From: Pacificibacter maritimus
GTDB lineage: Bacteria; Pseudomonadota; Alphaproteobacteria; Rhodobacterales; Rhodobacteraceae
NCBI RefSeq assembly: GCF_003814915.1
Contig: NZ_RKQK01000001.1
Coordinates: 574,031 to 638,030, forward strand
Direction of reading: 5' to 3'
Length of the DNA: 64,000 nt
The number at the start of each line of letters is the position of its first letter. Within the stretch, counting starts at the first letter, position 1. Below are positions 1-8,585 of this stretch, in pieces. The notes under the pieces were generated by a model, which saw nothing but the letters and a program-made list of their open reading frames with translations, ran no database searches and was not told the DNA's origin. Both the position numbers and the translations under genes were made by a program.

Positions 1-308
1 GCCTTGGCTTCGGCCTGTTCAATCTCTTGGGGATTGTAAAGGATATGGATCGGATGATCGCCTGCATCTATTTCAACGATGTCATGCAAGATCAACATTT
101 TGAGTGCCAAACACAGATCAACATCATCAGGGGCAATCGGCGCGCATAAAACCGCCAAAAGCGCTGCATGCCACGAATGTTCAGCAGAGTTTTCAAACCG
201 CTCTCGCGTCATGATTTGATTGGCGCGCTCAACAGTTTTAAGCTTATCCGCTTCAAGCAAAAAGGCGTATTGGGCATCAAGGCGGGCTGTTTGATCGCTG
301 GATGTCAC
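1..308 (-). CDS. HD-domain hydrolase, YfbR-like (partial, cut by window edge)
   Basis: The reading frame starts at a GTG (308-306), one base after the stop of the preceding gene, and runs off the left edge after about 102 codons. The visible protein contains RFENSAEHSWHAALLAV followed by LILHDIVEIDAGDHP. These are the metal-binding His and His-Asp motifs of the HD superfamily, in the arrangement typical of YfbR-like 5'-deoxynucleotidases and related HD_3 proteins. The activity is inferred as a metal-dependent phosphohydrolase acting on small nucleotides; the substrate cannot be told from this fragment. It is the last visible gene of a minus-strand run with the two genes to its right. No ATG lies near the proposed start, so the GTG is chosen for its close coupling to the upstream stop. 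Confidence 0.8.
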   Translation of the reverse strand, partial: MTSSDQTARLDAQYAFLLEADKLKTVERANQIMTRERFENSAEHSWHAALLAVLCAPIAPDDVDLCLALKMLILHDIVEIDAGDHPIHILYNPQEIEQAEAK

Positions 309-309
309 G

Positions 310-579
310 TTAGACTTCTACATCATCTTCTGAACTTGGTGGCGGGGCCGTAGGAGACAGCCCCGCTTTATGTTCTTTGACACGTTGCAAAATATAATCA
401 CGGGCACGGCGTTCGGCCAATCGCACACGGGCTGCGGTGTTAAACGCTTCTTGTGTGGTTGTGGATGTTGCGCCAATCACTTGCGATACCTGTTGAATGA
501 ACTGTTCATCGCCGATTGCATTCATAGCTTTGATTGCATCTTTGGCCAGCTCATCGGCCAGATCGTCCATGATCCCCAT
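310..579 (-). CDS. small conserved-looking protein of unknown function (89 aa)
   Basis: This 89-residue protein is predicted to be mostly helical and begins MGIMDDLADELAKDAIKA. The middle is rich in Ala, Arg and Gln. The C-terminal tail is acidic and Pro/Ser-rich (PTAPPPSSEDDVEV) and probably disordered. There is no signal peptide, membrane segment or catalytic motif. It sits 12 bases downstream of the alpha/beta hydrolase gene and one base upstream of the HD hydrolase, so all three are probably co-transcribed. I do not recognise the family; similar short proteins seem common in Rhodobacterales, which is recollection and not a search. Confidence 0.7.
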   Translation of the reverse strand: MGIMDDLADELAKDAIKAMNAIGDEQFIQQVSQVIGATSTTTQEAFNTAARVRLAERRARDYILQRVKEHKAGLSPTAPPPSSEDDVEV

Positions 580-591
580 GATTTGCGTCCT

Positions 592-1245
592 TTAGCGTGT
601 GTTTTCAGTCAAACGGCGACGCACATAGGCGGTCACATGTTCGATCAATTCTTCCATGTAGTCATCTTCGAAAAAGTGGCCTGCGCCTTCGATTTCGGTA
701 TGGGTGATGGTAATGCCTTTTTGTTCGTGCAGTTTGTTGACCAAAGCATGGGTGTCTTTGGGCGGGGCCACACGGTCGGCTGTGCCGTTGATCATCAAGC
801 CAGATGACGGGCAGGGGGCCAAGAAAGAAAAGTCATACATATTTGCGGGCGGTGACGCTGAAATAAAGCCAGTGATTTCTGGGCGGCGCATCAAAAGTTG
901 CATGCCGATCCAAGCGCCAAAGCTAAAGCCCGCAACCCAGCAATGTTTCGCGTTGGGGTTCAAGGATTGCAAGTAATCCAGCGCTGAGGCCGCATCAGAC
1001 AATTCGCCGATACCTTGATCATATTCGCCTTGCGACCGACCAACGCCGCGAAAGTTAAAGCGCAACACGGTAAAGCCCATTTTGTGAAAGGCGTAATGCA
1101 TATTGTACACGACTTTATTGTTCATCGTGCCGCCAAATTGCGGATGCGGGTGCAAAATAATTGCGATCGGTGCGTCTTTGGCGCGTTGGGGGTGGTAACG
1201 GCCTTCTAGGCGGCCTTCTGGGCCTGGAAAAATCACTTCGGGCAT
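592..1245 (-). CDS. alpha/beta hydrolase (COG2945-like)
   Basis: A 217-residue cytoplasmic alpha/beta hydrolase. It has the N-terminal strand and oxyanion region (IAIILHPHPQFGG), the strand leading to FNFRGVGRS, the nucleophile elbow GFSFG with the catalytic Ser, a late Asp in NGTADRVAPP and a catalytic His in EGAGHFFED. This matches short bacterial hydrolases of the COG2945 type, whose natural substrate is not known. The start ATG is preceded by AAGGAGA on the minus strand. It is divergent from iscR, and the shared 334-base intergenic region contains the Irr-type box. In Rhodobacterales this hydrolase is often next to the suf operon, but a role in Fe-S assembly is not established. Confidence 0.85.
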   Translation of the reverse strand: MPEVIFPGPEGRLEGRYHPQRAKDAPIAIILHPHPQFGGTMNNKVVYNMHYAFHKMGFTVLRFNFRGVGRSQGEYDQGIGELSDAASALDYLQSLNPNAKHCWVAGFSFGAWIGMQLLMRRPEITGFISASPPANMYDFSFLAPCPSSGLMINGTADRVAPPKDTHALVNKLHEQKGITITHTEIEGAGHFFEDDYMEELIEHVTAYVRRRLTENTR

Positions 1246-1385
1246 TGAGGTCCCTGTCTCCTTAGGTGTTCATATCTGTGGCTGTCGCAATGGACAGTTG
1301 CACAGTGAACGCCCTGTATGGGGTGTCGTTTTGTGCTCGTTTTGCGGACCCGTTACAGCTATAGTTGACGTATTAGCTCAGGAAC

Positions 1386-1402
1386 TTTAGAAGCATTCTA
1401 AA
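1386..1402 (+). promoter_or_regulatory. Irr box / iron control element upstream of iscR-suf
   Basis: A perfect 7-bp inverted repeat, TTTAGAA-GCA-TTCTAAA, lies 178 bases before the iscR start. It matches the iron control element bound by Irr in alphaproteobacteria (TTTAGAA-N3-TTCTAAA type). A possible -35 TTGACG at 1365-1370 is just upstream, so bound Irr would overlap the region where a -10 element is expected. This implies iron- and heme-responsive control of the suf operon. The site is seen directly; Irr as the binder is inferred from the family consensus. Confidence 0.75.
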
Positions 1403-1579
1403 CTAAACGCTCTAATAGGGCGCACGAGATGTCATGGAGTTAAGGCTCCAAGGCGCTCACGTCAATGTTTTTGCACATAAATTGCCCCTTTTGCAGGGGA
1501 ATCATGGCGAATAGTATAGTGGATCACGCGACTCGTGGGCTTTGCTGCGCGCGAGAGACCCAAATTTGGAGAACGGTAC

Positions 1580-2080
1580 ATGAAACTCTCAACAAAAGGT
1601 CGCTATGCGATGGTCGCTTTGGCGGATCTGGCGCTGCAAAAAGACGACTGCTTGCTGTCTTTATCGGAAATTTCCAAGCGCCAAGACATATCGCTGCCGT
1701 ATCTTGAACAGTTGTTCGTAAAACTGCGCCGCGCTGAATTGGTGATCTCTGTGCGCGGGCCAGGCGGTGGCTATAAATTGGCTAAATCGCCCTCTGATAT
1801 TCGTGTGTCAGATATTTTGGAAGCTGTCGATGAAACTGTATCGGCCATGCATACGGGCGCGGGCGCGTCTGGCGGCGTGTCGGGCAGTCGCGCGCAATCC
1901 ATGACCAACCGCTTATGGGAAGGTCTGTCAGCGCATGTTTACGTGTTTTTGCACCAAACGCGCTTGTCTGACATCACGGGCAACGGCTTGCGCCCTTGTC
2001 CTGCGGTGCCAAACCTGTTCGAGGTTGTCGATGATGAAAAATCTGAAGTCACTCAGACCAAGGATGCTGTCGAAGAATGA
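1580..2080 (+). CDS. iscR: Rrf2-family regulator IscR (cysteine-poor type)
   Basis: A 166-residue Rrf2-family winged-helix regulator of Fe-S assembly genes. The N-terminal MKLSTKGRYAMVALADLAL, the recognition region ISLPYLEQLFVKLRRAELV and the wing RGPGGGYKLAK are all typical of IscR. In classical IscR three Cys near residues 92-104 hold a [2Fe-2S] cluster; here that segment (residues 90-110) has no Cys at all. Only Cys24 and Cys140 exist. This resembles the Rhodobacter sphaeroides IscR, described as an unusual Fe-S-binding repressor. An open frame extends upstream to 1535, but GGAGAA at 1568-1573 and homology fix the start at 1580. Its stop overlaps the next start (ATGA), so it is the first gene of the suf operon. 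Confidence 0.92.
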   Translation: MKLSTKGRYAMVALADLALQKDDCLLSLSEISKRQDISLPYLEQLFVKLRRAELVISVRGPGGGYKLAKSPSDIRVSDILEAVDETVSAMHTGAGASGGVSGSRAQSMTNRLWEGLSAHVYVFLHQTRLSDITGNGLRPCPAVPNLFEVVDDEKSEVTQTKDAVEE

Positions 2081-3129
2081 CTCGTATGGCGCGCACATAT
2101 CTGGATTATAACGCCACAGCCCCATTGGCGCAGGCCGCCAAAGAGGCGATGATCGCTGCTATGGATGTGGTGGGCAATCCGTCTTCTGTGCATGGTGAGG
2201 GGCGCATAGCAAAAGGGCTGATTGAAAAGGCGCGCGCGCAAGTCTCTGACGCTTTTGGCGCAAGTTCCGCGGATATTGTTTTCACTTCGGGGGCGACAGA
2301 AGCTGCGGCTTTGGCCCTGTCTGGGCGGGGTTTGGCCTGCGCGGATGTCGAACATGAGGCTGTGTCTTCATGGTGTGATTCTTCGCTTCTTGTTGATCGG
2401 CAGGGTAAAATTACTTGCACAAATCCAACATTGAATGCGGTACAACTGGCTAATTCCGAAAGTGGAGTTGTACAAACTCTACCCGAAGGCTTGGCTGTGG
2501 TGGATGCCACACAGGGCTTTGGCAAGCTGCCGATCGCGTTCAATTGGATGGGCTGCGATATGGCACTGATTTCAGCGCATAAGCTTGGCGGTCCAAAGGG
2601 CATCGGCGCTTTGGTGTTAAAACAAGGATTAGATGTTTCTGCGCAAATCTTAGGTGGCGGTCAGGAAATGGGACGGCGCTCTGGCACGGAAAACCTGCTT
2701 GGGATTGTCGGCTTTGGGGCTGCTGCTGCTGCCAATGCGCAAGAGATGGCCAATGGTGTTTGGGAGGGCATCGCCGAGAAGCGTGATCTCTTACAAGCGC
2801 GCCTTGAAGATGGGGCGGATGGCATCATATGTGTTGGGAGAGAGGCAAAAAGATTACCCAATACGCTGAGTGTGATCACGCCTGATTGGAAAGGGGAAAC
2901 CCAAGTGATGCAGATGGATTTGGCAGGGTTTGCCGTGTCTGCGGGCTCGGCCTGTTCCAGTGGCAAAGTGAAATCCAGCCGCGTTTTGCGCGCCATGGGG
3001 TATTCAGAGATTGAGGCCTCATGCGCGATGCGCGTGTCTTTGGGCCCTGAGACGACAACAAATGATATAGAGCGGTTTGCCAAAGCTTGGCTTTCGGCAT
3101 ATGCCCGTTGGAAACAGCGCGCCGCTTAA
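2077..3129 (+). CDS. cysteine desulfurase, IscS/NifS family
   Basis: A 350-residue PLP-dependent desulfurase of aminotransferase class V, which removes sulfur from cysteine as a protein persulfide. It shows the N-terminal YLDYNATAPL, the substrate-side VEHEAV, the PLP lysine in SAHKLGGPKG (about Lys169) and the Cys loop SAGSACSSGK (about Cys293). That loop puts it in the IscS/NifS group I, distinct from the SufS at the end of the same operon. It is slightly short for the group. It overlaps iscR by four bases, and an in-frame ATG at 2086 is an alternative start. The operon therefore encodes two different cysteine desulfurases. Confidence 0.92.
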   Translation: MTRMARTYLDYNATAPLAQAAKEAMIAAMDVVGNPSSVHGEGRIAKGLIEKARAQVSDAFGASSADIVFTSGATEAAALALSGRGLACADVEHEAVSSWCDSSLLVDRQGKITCTNPTLNAVQLANSESGVVQTLPEGLAVVDATQGFGKLPIAFNWMGCDMALISAHKLGGPKGIGALVLKQGLDVSAQILGGGQEMGRRSGTENLLGIVGFGAAAAANAQEMANGVWEGIAEKRDLLQARLEDGADGIICVGREAKRLPNTLSVITPDWKGETQVMQMDLAGFAVSAGSACSSGKVKSSRVLRAMGYSEIEASCAMRVSLGPETTTNDIERFAKAWLSAYARWKQRAA

Positions 3130-3209
3130 TGACTACGCAGCGCAGCCGCGCTGAAACCAATACAATGGGCCAATGCGCCTGATAGATACGCACGTAAGGA
3201 ATGTTCCGC

Positions 3210-4745
3210 ATGGATGACAGTTCAGTAAAAGATAAAATGCAAGCGAAAGAAGGTGTTGAACAGGACACAGTCGATGCCGTGCAAGCGCTGGCTGGCACGT
3301 ATAAATACGGCTGGGACACCGATATCGAAATGGAATATGCGCCCAAAGGCCTGTCCGAAGATATCGTGCGTTTGATTTCCGAAAAGAACAACGAACCTGA
3401 ATGGATGCTTGAATGGCGCCTAGAGGCCTACCGCCGTTGGTTGACTTTGGAAGAACCCGATTGGGCCATGGTTGAGTACCCTGAAATTGATTTTCAGGAT
3501 CAATATTACTATGCGCGTCCAAAATCGATGGAAGAAAAGCCAAAGTCGCTTGATGACGTTGATCCAAAGCTTTTGGCAACCTATGAAAAGCTTGGTATTT
3601 CTTTGAAAGAACAAGCCATTTTGGCAGGCGTTGAAGGCGCAGGCGAGACCCCAGCAGATGGGGAGCGCAAAGTGGCTGTTGATGCGGTGTTCGATTCCGT
3701 TTCTGTTGGCACGACCTTTAAGAAAGAATTGGCCGCAGCAGGCGTTATTTTCTGTTCTATCTCTGAGGCGATTAAAGATCACCCTGAGTTGGTCAAGAAA
3801 TACTTGGGCACAGTTGTGCCTGTTTCCGACAACTATTATGCCACTTTGAACTCTGCTGTGTTCTCAGATGGGTCATTCGTTTACATCCCGCCAAACACCA
3901 AATGCCCGATGGAATTGTCGACCTATTTCCGTATCAATGCGGAAAACACTGGCCAATTCGAACGCACTTTGATCATCGCGGATGAAAAATCCTACGTGTC
4001 CTACCTCGAGGGCTGTACAGCGCCGCAGCGCGACATCGCGCAATTGCACGCAGCTGTGGTTGAGATCGTTTTGCTAGACGACGCAGAAGTGAAATATTCG
4101 ACCGTGCAAAACTGGTTCCCAGGCGATGAAAATGGTAAGGGCGGCATCTACAACTTTGTGACCAAACGCGCGGATTGCCGTGGCGATCGGTCAAAGGTGA
4201 TGTGGACCCAAGTGGAAACAGGCTCTGCTGTGACATGGAAGTACCCGTCTTGTATTTTGCGCGGCGATGACGCGCAGGGCGAATTTTATTCCATCGCCAT
4301 CGCAAACAATATGCAGCAAGCTGATACGGGCACGAAAATGATCCACCTTGGCAAGAACACCAAGTCGCGGATCGTGTCCAAAGGGATCTCAGCGGGCAAG
4401 GCGCAAAACACATACCGCGGTCAGGTGACAATGCATCCGAAAGCCAAAGACAGCCGCAATTACACCCAATGTGACAGTTTGCTGATCGGATCTGATTGTG
4501 GGGCGCATACCGTGCCTTATATCGAAGTGCGCAATAACACATCGCGTGTCGAACATGAGGCAACCACATCTAAAGTGGATGACGATCAACTGTTCTACTG
4601 CCGGGCACGTGGCATGGGCGAAGAAGAAGCCGTGGCCTTGGTGGTCAACGGGTTCTGTAAAGATGTCTTGCAAGCCCTGCCGATGGAATTTGCCATGGAA
4701 GCGCAGGCTTTGGTCGCGATTTCATTGGAAGGCTCAGTCGGCTAG
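3210..4745 (+). CDS. sufB: Fe-S cluster assembly scaffold SufB
   Basis: A 511-residue SufB, the core scaffold of the SufBC2D complex, on which Fe-S clusters are built. The C-terminal half carries the beta-helix and the conserved [18 protein letters not shown], then [18 protein letters not shown]. These contain the Cys and Glu that correspond to the residues required for assembly in E. coli SufB (Cys405 and Glu434). The end [20 protein letters not shown] is also family-typical. An ATG at 3201 is in frame, but the Shine-Dalgarno AAGGAA at 3195-3200 abuts it and is correctly spaced for 3210. The gene follows the desulfurase after about 80 bases with no terminator. Confidence 0.96.
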   Translation: MDDSSVKDKMQAKEGVEQDTVDAVQALAGTYKYGWDTDIEMEYAPKGLSEDIVRLISEKNNEPEWMLEWRLEAYRRWLTLEEPDWAMVEYPEIDFQDQYYYARPKSMEEKPKSLDDVDPKLLATYEKLGISLKEQAILAGVEGAGETPADGERKVAVDAVFDSVSVGTTFKKELAAAGVIFCSISEAIKDHPELVKKYLGTVVPVSDNYYATLNSAVFSDGSFVYIPPNTKCPMELSTYFRINAENTGQFERTLIIADEKSYVSYLEGCTAPQRDIAQLHAAVVEIVLLDDAEVKYSTVQNWFPGDENGKGGIYNFVTKRADCRGDRSKVMWTQVETGSAVTWKYPSCILRGDDAQGEFYSIAIANNMQQADTGTKMIHLGKNTKSRIVSKGISAGKAQNTYRGQVTMHPKAKDSRNYTQCDSLLIGSDCGAHTVPYIEVRNNTSRVEHEATTSKVDDDQLFYCRARGMGEEEAVALVVNGFCKDVLQALPMEFAMEAQALVAISLEGSVG

Positions 4746-4747
4746 GT

Positions 4748-4996
4748 ATGACGGCTTTCTTGCGCAGCACGCGGTTTAGATACGCATGGATGGTATCCCT
4801 GATTGCAGGGGTACTGTTTCCATTCGTGTCGGCTTTGAGCGCGCGGGGCAGTGATCTGGGGTATTTGATGCGTGTGAACCAAGATTTCTTGCCCAAAACG
4901 TTCAGTTTTGCGGCCGTTTTCTTTGTGATTCAATGCACTTGGGGCGTTTTCTTGCATCGTCGTGATTTGAAGGCAAAGGGTGATCCGAAGCCATGA
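4748..4996 (+). CDS. small membrane protein in the suf operon (82 aa)
   Basis: An 82-residue protein with two likely transmembrane segments, about residues 13-31 (WMVSLIAGVLFPFVSAL) and 51-68 (FSFAAVFFVIQCTWGVFL). It ends in a charged tail, RRDLKAKGDPKP. It starts two bases after the sufB stop and overlaps the next gene by four bases (ATGA), so it is translationally coupled on both sides. I do not recognise a family or function. Its position inside the suf operon is suggestive but does not prove a role in Fe-S assembly. Confidence 0.75.
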   Translation: MTAFLRSTRFRYAWMVSLIAGVLFPFVSALSARGSDLGYLMRVNQDFLPKTFSFAAVFFVIQCTWGVFLHRRDLKAKGDPKP

Positions 4997-5598
4997 CAGA
5001 ACACGGATTTTCCGCATCAGGACCAGAATTGACCTTTCCGTCTGATGTGGCCCAGCTTGTGCGCGCGCATTACGATGCAGCTACAACGATTTTGGAATAC
5101 GGATCGGGCGGATCAACCGCGATGGCGGCGCAGATGACGGGGAAAACTGTGTTTTCCGTTGAAAATGCGGCCCCTTGGCACGCCTCTATGCAGGCTTGGT
5201 TTGATGAAAATCCGCCAGTCAGCACGGTGCATCTGCATCTGGAAAAGGTCGGCAAAACCAAAGATTGGGGCTGGCCTGTCAATGAAACACGTTGGCGGCG
5301 TTACCCATTGTATCCTTTGTCTGTTTGGCAACGTAATGACTTTCAGCACCCTGATTTGGTCTTGATTGATGGGCGCTTTCGTGTGGGATGTTTCTTGGCC
5401 ACGCTTTTGTCGATCACAAAGCCCGTTACGGTTTTGTTCGATGATTATATCGGACGCGAAGACAAATATAATCTGTGCGAAAGCTTTGCGCAGATCACAC
5501 AAACAACGGGGCGAATGGTTAAATTTGACCTGACCCCAACGGTTTTAGACCCCAAGCGTTTGCTGGATGTCGTGACCGCTTTTGGCAAAATTAACTAA
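4993..5598 (+). CDS. SAM-methyltransferase-like protein of unknown function (201 aa)
   Basis: A 201-residue soluble protein whose fold looks like a Rossmann-type methyltransferase. ILEYGSGGSTAMAA (residues 33-46) resembles the glycine-rich SAM loop, VFSVEN follows at the place of the acidic motif II, and LVLIDGRFRVG with VLFDDY resembles later strands. Catalytic residues for a defined methyltransfer reaction are not visible, so enzymatic activity is inference. It overlaps the preceding membrane-protein gene by four bases and is followed 11 bases later by another small membrane protein, all within the suf operon. Confidence 0.8.
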   Translation: MTEHGFSASGPELTFPSDVAQLVRAHYDAATTILEYGSGGSTAMAAQMTGKTVFSVENAAPWHASMQAWFDENPPVSTVHLHLEKVGKTKDWGWPVNETRWRRYPLYPLSVWQRNDFQHPDLVLIDGRFRVGCFLATLLSITKPVTVLFDDYIGREDKYNLCESFAQITQTTGRMVKFDLTPTVLDPKRLLDVVTAFGKIN

Positions 5599-5609
5599 AG
5601 AGCAGCCCT

Positions 5610-5816
5610 ATGACCCCTGACCTTATTTCTCTTATTGCGATTAAATCCAGCGGTGTGGCTGTTGGTGTTTTCATCGGCGTTTTGATCGGCCTGTCTATGC
5701 GCGCCAATAAGGGAAATCGCAGCGGTCTATTCCGCGATTCCATTTATGCGACTGCCTTTTTGGCCTCTATGGGTGCTTGGGCAATCACAATCCTTTTGCG
5801 CATGATCATGGTCTAA
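5610..5816 (+). CDS. small membrane protein in the suf operon (68 aa)
   Basis: A 68-residue protein with two hydrophobic stretches, near residues 13-28 (GVAVGVFIGVLIGLSM) and 46-66 (YATAFLASMGAWAITILLRM), joined by a basic loop (RANKGNRSGLFR). It begins with ATG 11 bases after the methyltransferase-like gene. No known family is recognised. It is the last gene before an approximately 300-base stretch without a convincing gene. Confidence 0.7.
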   Translation: MTPDLISLIAIKSSGVAVGVFIGVLIGLSMRANKGNRSGLFRDSIYATAFLASMGAWAITILLRMIMV

Positions 5817-6123
5817 CCCCTGATGACCTTAGGCCGCCCATTCATACGCACGCAAGCACCCCAGACGTGTCAGATGACCTTGATCACACAGGGTCATGTG
5901 CTGCGTCCTATGGGGCGGCGTAAGCTGGGGGCAGCCGCGCATGGCTATCGCACAAGGGGCGCTTTGGTGCCGGTAAATTGCCATAAGAACAGCAGTTTAC
6001 GTTGGGTAATCCATGCGGGTAACAAATCTTTGACGCTCCAACGCCACCATTTTTTCACATTTGTTCGGCATTCATATTCGCATAACGCAAATAGAGTTGC
6101 TGGATCATGGGGAAGTTTTGGCG
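5817..6123. other. non-coding gap inside the suf operon
   Basis: About 307 bases between small operon genes hold no convincing gene. A plus-strand frame stays open here (5823-6515), but its translation is rich in Cys, His, Arg and Gln without hydrophobic periodicity, like an out-of-frame product. A short inverted repeat ATGACC...GGTCAT is present near 5875-5906. No clear promoter or terminator is seen, so transcription from sufB to sufC may simply run through. Confidence 0.4.
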
Positions 6124-6378
6124 ATGAAGCATCAAACAAACTTTGCAGACCGCTTGGCGCGGATCGATGCGGGCAAAGCCAATGTCTGCGGAACGGTCTA
6201 TGTGGGGGAGACGTCACAAACGTCACGCAAAACTACGAAACACCGCAAATCCACGTCACTGCCCGACCTGCCGCCATCTCGTTTGGTCGTAATGACCAAA
6301 GGCGGCGTTTCGGGGCTTTTGCAAGTGGCTTTGCTGGGCACAGGGCTGGTCTACTATCTCAGTCAAACCAGCCTTTAA
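6124..6378 (+). CDS. possible small membrane-anchored protein (84 aa)
   Basis: A possible 84-residue protein starting MKHQTNFADRLARIDAGKAN. It has a basic middle (SRKTTKHRKS) and a C-terminal hydrophobic segment (GLLQVALLGTGLVYYL), so it would be a tail-anchored membrane protein. The ATG at 6124 has GGGGAAG about 8 bases upstream. The frame also continues up to 6061. The N-terminal pattern resembles short Rhodobacterales proteins with an F-x-x-RL-x-R-I start and a C-terminal helix; this is recollection, not a search. It lies 147 bases before sufC. It could be spurious. Confidence 0.45.
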   Translation: MKHQTNFADRLARIDAGKANVCGTVYVGETSQTSRKTTKHRKSTSLPDLPPSRLVVMTKGGVSGLLQVALLGTGLVYYLSQTSL

Positions 6379-6525
6379 CGCGGCGGCAAAAAACGCCCAA
6401 AACCTATAAAAATTCATCTGGTGTGTTTGCCTTTCCGGCGCATGCCACGTACTGTCACCTCAACGCACACGCGCGCCTGCCAAATGGAAACATTTGCGCG
6501 GGCCTTTCCGTATGAAGGATAAAAA

Positions 6526-7287
6526 ATGTTAGAGATCAAAAACCTACACGTTAAACTTGAAGACGAAGACAAACAGATCCTTAAAGGGGTCGATCTGAAA
6601 GTTGAACCAGGCAAAGTTCACGCAATCATGGGGCCAAACGGCTCTGGTAAATCCACGACATCTTACGTTTTGGCGGGCCGTGAAGGCTATGAGGTCACTG
6701 AAGGATCCGCCACACTCGACGGCGAAGATCTATTTGACATGGAACCAGAAGAACGCGCCGCAGCGGGGCTTTTCTTGGCCTTCCAATACCCCGTTGAAAT
6801 TCCAGGCGTTGGCAATATGACATTTTTGCGCACGGCGGTGAATTCACAGCGTAAATTGCGCGGCGAAGATGAATTGTCTGCTGGCGAATTTTTGAAAATC
6901 GTACGCGAAAAAGCCAAAACACTGAAAATCGACGCGGATATGTTGAAACGTCCTGTCAATGTTGGTTTTTCTGGCGGTGAGAAAAAGCGCAATGAAATCC
7001 TACAGATGGCAATGCTTGAGCCAAAGGTTTGCATCTTGGATGAAACCGATTCAGGTCTTGATGTTGACGCGATGAAACTGGTCGCAGAAGGCGTGAATGC
7101 CCTGCGCGATGGCAAGCGTTCCTTCGTTGTGATCACCCACTACCAGCGTTTGTTGGATCACATTAAACCTGATTACGTGCATATCATGTCAAATGGCCGC
7201 ATCATTAAATCTGGTGGTCCTGAACTGGCTTTGGAAGTCGAAAACAACGGCTACACTGATCTGCTTGCGGAGCAGGAGACAGCATAA
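6526..7287 (+). CDS. sufC: Fe-S cluster assembly ATPase SufC
   Basis: A 253-residue ABC-type ATPase without membrane domains, the motor of SufBC2D. The Walker A loop is GPNGSGKST (about residues 36-44), the signature is FSGGEKKR and Walker B is CILDETDSGLD, followed by the switch His in VVITHYQR. All ATPase residues are intact. AAGGA precedes the ATG. The stop overlaps the sufD start by one base (TAATG), so SufC and SufD are translationally coupled. Confidence 0.97.
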   Translation: MLEIKNLHVKLEDEDKQILKGVDLKVEPGKVHAIMGPNGSGKSTTSYVLAGREGYEVTEGSATLDGEDLFDMEPEERAAAGLFLAFQYPVEIPGVGNMTFLRTAVNSQRKLRGEDELSAGEFLKIVREKAKTLKIDADMLKRPVNVGFSGGEKKRNEILQMAMLEPKVCILDETDSGLDVDAMKLVAEGVNALRDGKRSFVVITHYQRLLDHIKPDYVHIMSNGRIIKSGGPELALEVENNGYTDLLAEQETA

Positions 7288-8582
7288 TGACACGCCTAGA
7301 AATGAAACAACGCAAGCGCGATGAAACAGCCACGCGCCTTGAGGGTAAAGCACTTCCCACGGGCGCTGCTTGGGCGACATCTTTGCGCCAAGCTGCATTG
7401 AGCCGTGTTTTGGACATGGGCCTGCCCACGAAGCGCGACGAATATTGGAAATGGACTGACCCTTCCACATTGACCAGCGCAGCCCCCACCGCGGCTGAGC
7501 TGTTTACCAATGATGACAAGGCGCTTTTCTCTGATATCGATCGGTTAAAAATCGTCTTTGTTGATGGTGTTTTTGATGCTGAGGCTTCTGATGATTTGTC
7601 AGGCGAAGGGGTGAATATCAGCCTTTTGTCACAAGCGTTGAACACAGATATTCACTGGGCCAAAGACCTTTACGGGACTTTGGAAACCGCAGGTCAATCA
7701 CCTGTGGAACGCCCTTTGGCAGCTTTGAACACAGCTTTTGCCACTGATGGTGTTGTGATCCATGTGACAGACAAAGTGAGCAAACCTGTATCGATTTTGT
7801 ATCGTCACGAAAACACAACTTCAGACGCTGTGTTGCACCATGTTGTGAAACTCGATGCAGGCGCGGAATTGACCTTGTTGGAAAATGGCCCAGCTGCGGC
7901 ACGTTTTAACAAAGTCATGGAAGTCGACGTTGCAGATGGCGCATCTTTCCACCATGTGCGCGGCCAAGGCCGTGATCATGAACGCCGCGCAGTGACACAT
8001 ATCTTTGCCCGCTTGGGAAAAGAGTCTTTGTTCAAATCCTTCACCATGACCGCCAATGGCATCTTGACCCGCAACGAGGTCGTGATCGAATTGACTGGCG
8101 ATGACGCCCAAGCACATGTGGGCGGCGTCTGCATGGGCGACGGCGAATTCTTGCATGATGACACTGTGTTCATCACCCATGATGCAGAGCGCTGCGAGTC
8201 GCGTCAGGTGTTCAAAAAGGTGCTGCGCAATGGCGCGAACGGGGTGTTCCAAGGGAAGATCTTGGTCAAAGAAGGGGCGCAAAAAACCGATGGCTACCAG
8301 ATCTCGCAATCTCTTTTGCTCGATGGGGACAGTCAGTTTTTGGCCAAGCCTGAATTGGAAATCTACGCCGATGATGTGATTTGTTCGCACGGGTCCACAA
8401 CAGGCGCCATTGACGAGGCTGCATTGTTCTACCTGCGCTCTCGCGGTGTCAGTCCACAAGAGGCGACAGATCTTTTGACCTTGGCATTCTTGGCGGAAGC
8501 CATCGAAGAAATCGCCCGCGAAGACATTGCAGATGACGTTTTGACACGTCTTGAAGCATGGCTCGCACGGCGTAAAGGCTAA
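7287..8582 (+). CDS. sufD: Fe-S cluster assembly protein SufD
   Basis: A 431-residue SufD, the SufB paralogue that completes the SufBC2D scaffold. The C-terminal region contains EIYADDVICSHGSTTGAID and ALFYLRSRGVSPQEA, both diagnostic of SufD, with the conserved His of CSHG. The N-terminal PTKRDEYWKWTDPSTL is also typical. It is coupled to sufC by a one-base overlap and is followed after three bases by a membrane-protein gene. Length and motifs are normal. Confidence 0.95.
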   Translation: MTRLEMKQRKRDETATRLEGKALPTGAAWATSLRQAALSRVLDMGLPTKRDEYWKWTDPSTLTSAAPTAAELFTNDDKALFSDIDRLKIVFVDGVFDAEASDDLSGEGVNISLLSQALNTDIHWAKDLYGTLETAGQSPVERPLAALNTAFATDGVVIHVTDKVSKPVSILYRHENTTSDAVLHHVVKLDAGAELTLLENGPAAARFNKVMEVDVADGASFHHVRGQGRDHERRAVTHIFARLGKESLFKSFTMTANGILTRNEVVIELTGDDAQAHVGGVCMGDGEFLHDDTVFITHDAERCESRQVFKKVLRNGANGVFQGKILVKEGAQKTDGYQISQSLLLDGDSQFLAKPELEIYADDVICSHGSTTGAIDEAALFYLRSRGVSPQEATDLLTLAFLAEAIEEIAREDIADDVLTRLEAWLARRKG

Positions 8583-8585
8583 GTC

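Noticed and set aside
3973-4569. Long minus-strand open frame inside sufB (198 codons).
   Set aside because: It lies fully antisense to the conserved sufB and its translation is typical of a shadow frame.
5823-6515. A 230-codon open frame on the plus strand.
   Set aside because: The product is rich in Cys, His, Arg and Gln with no domain or periodicity, and it overlaps a more plausible short gene in another frame.
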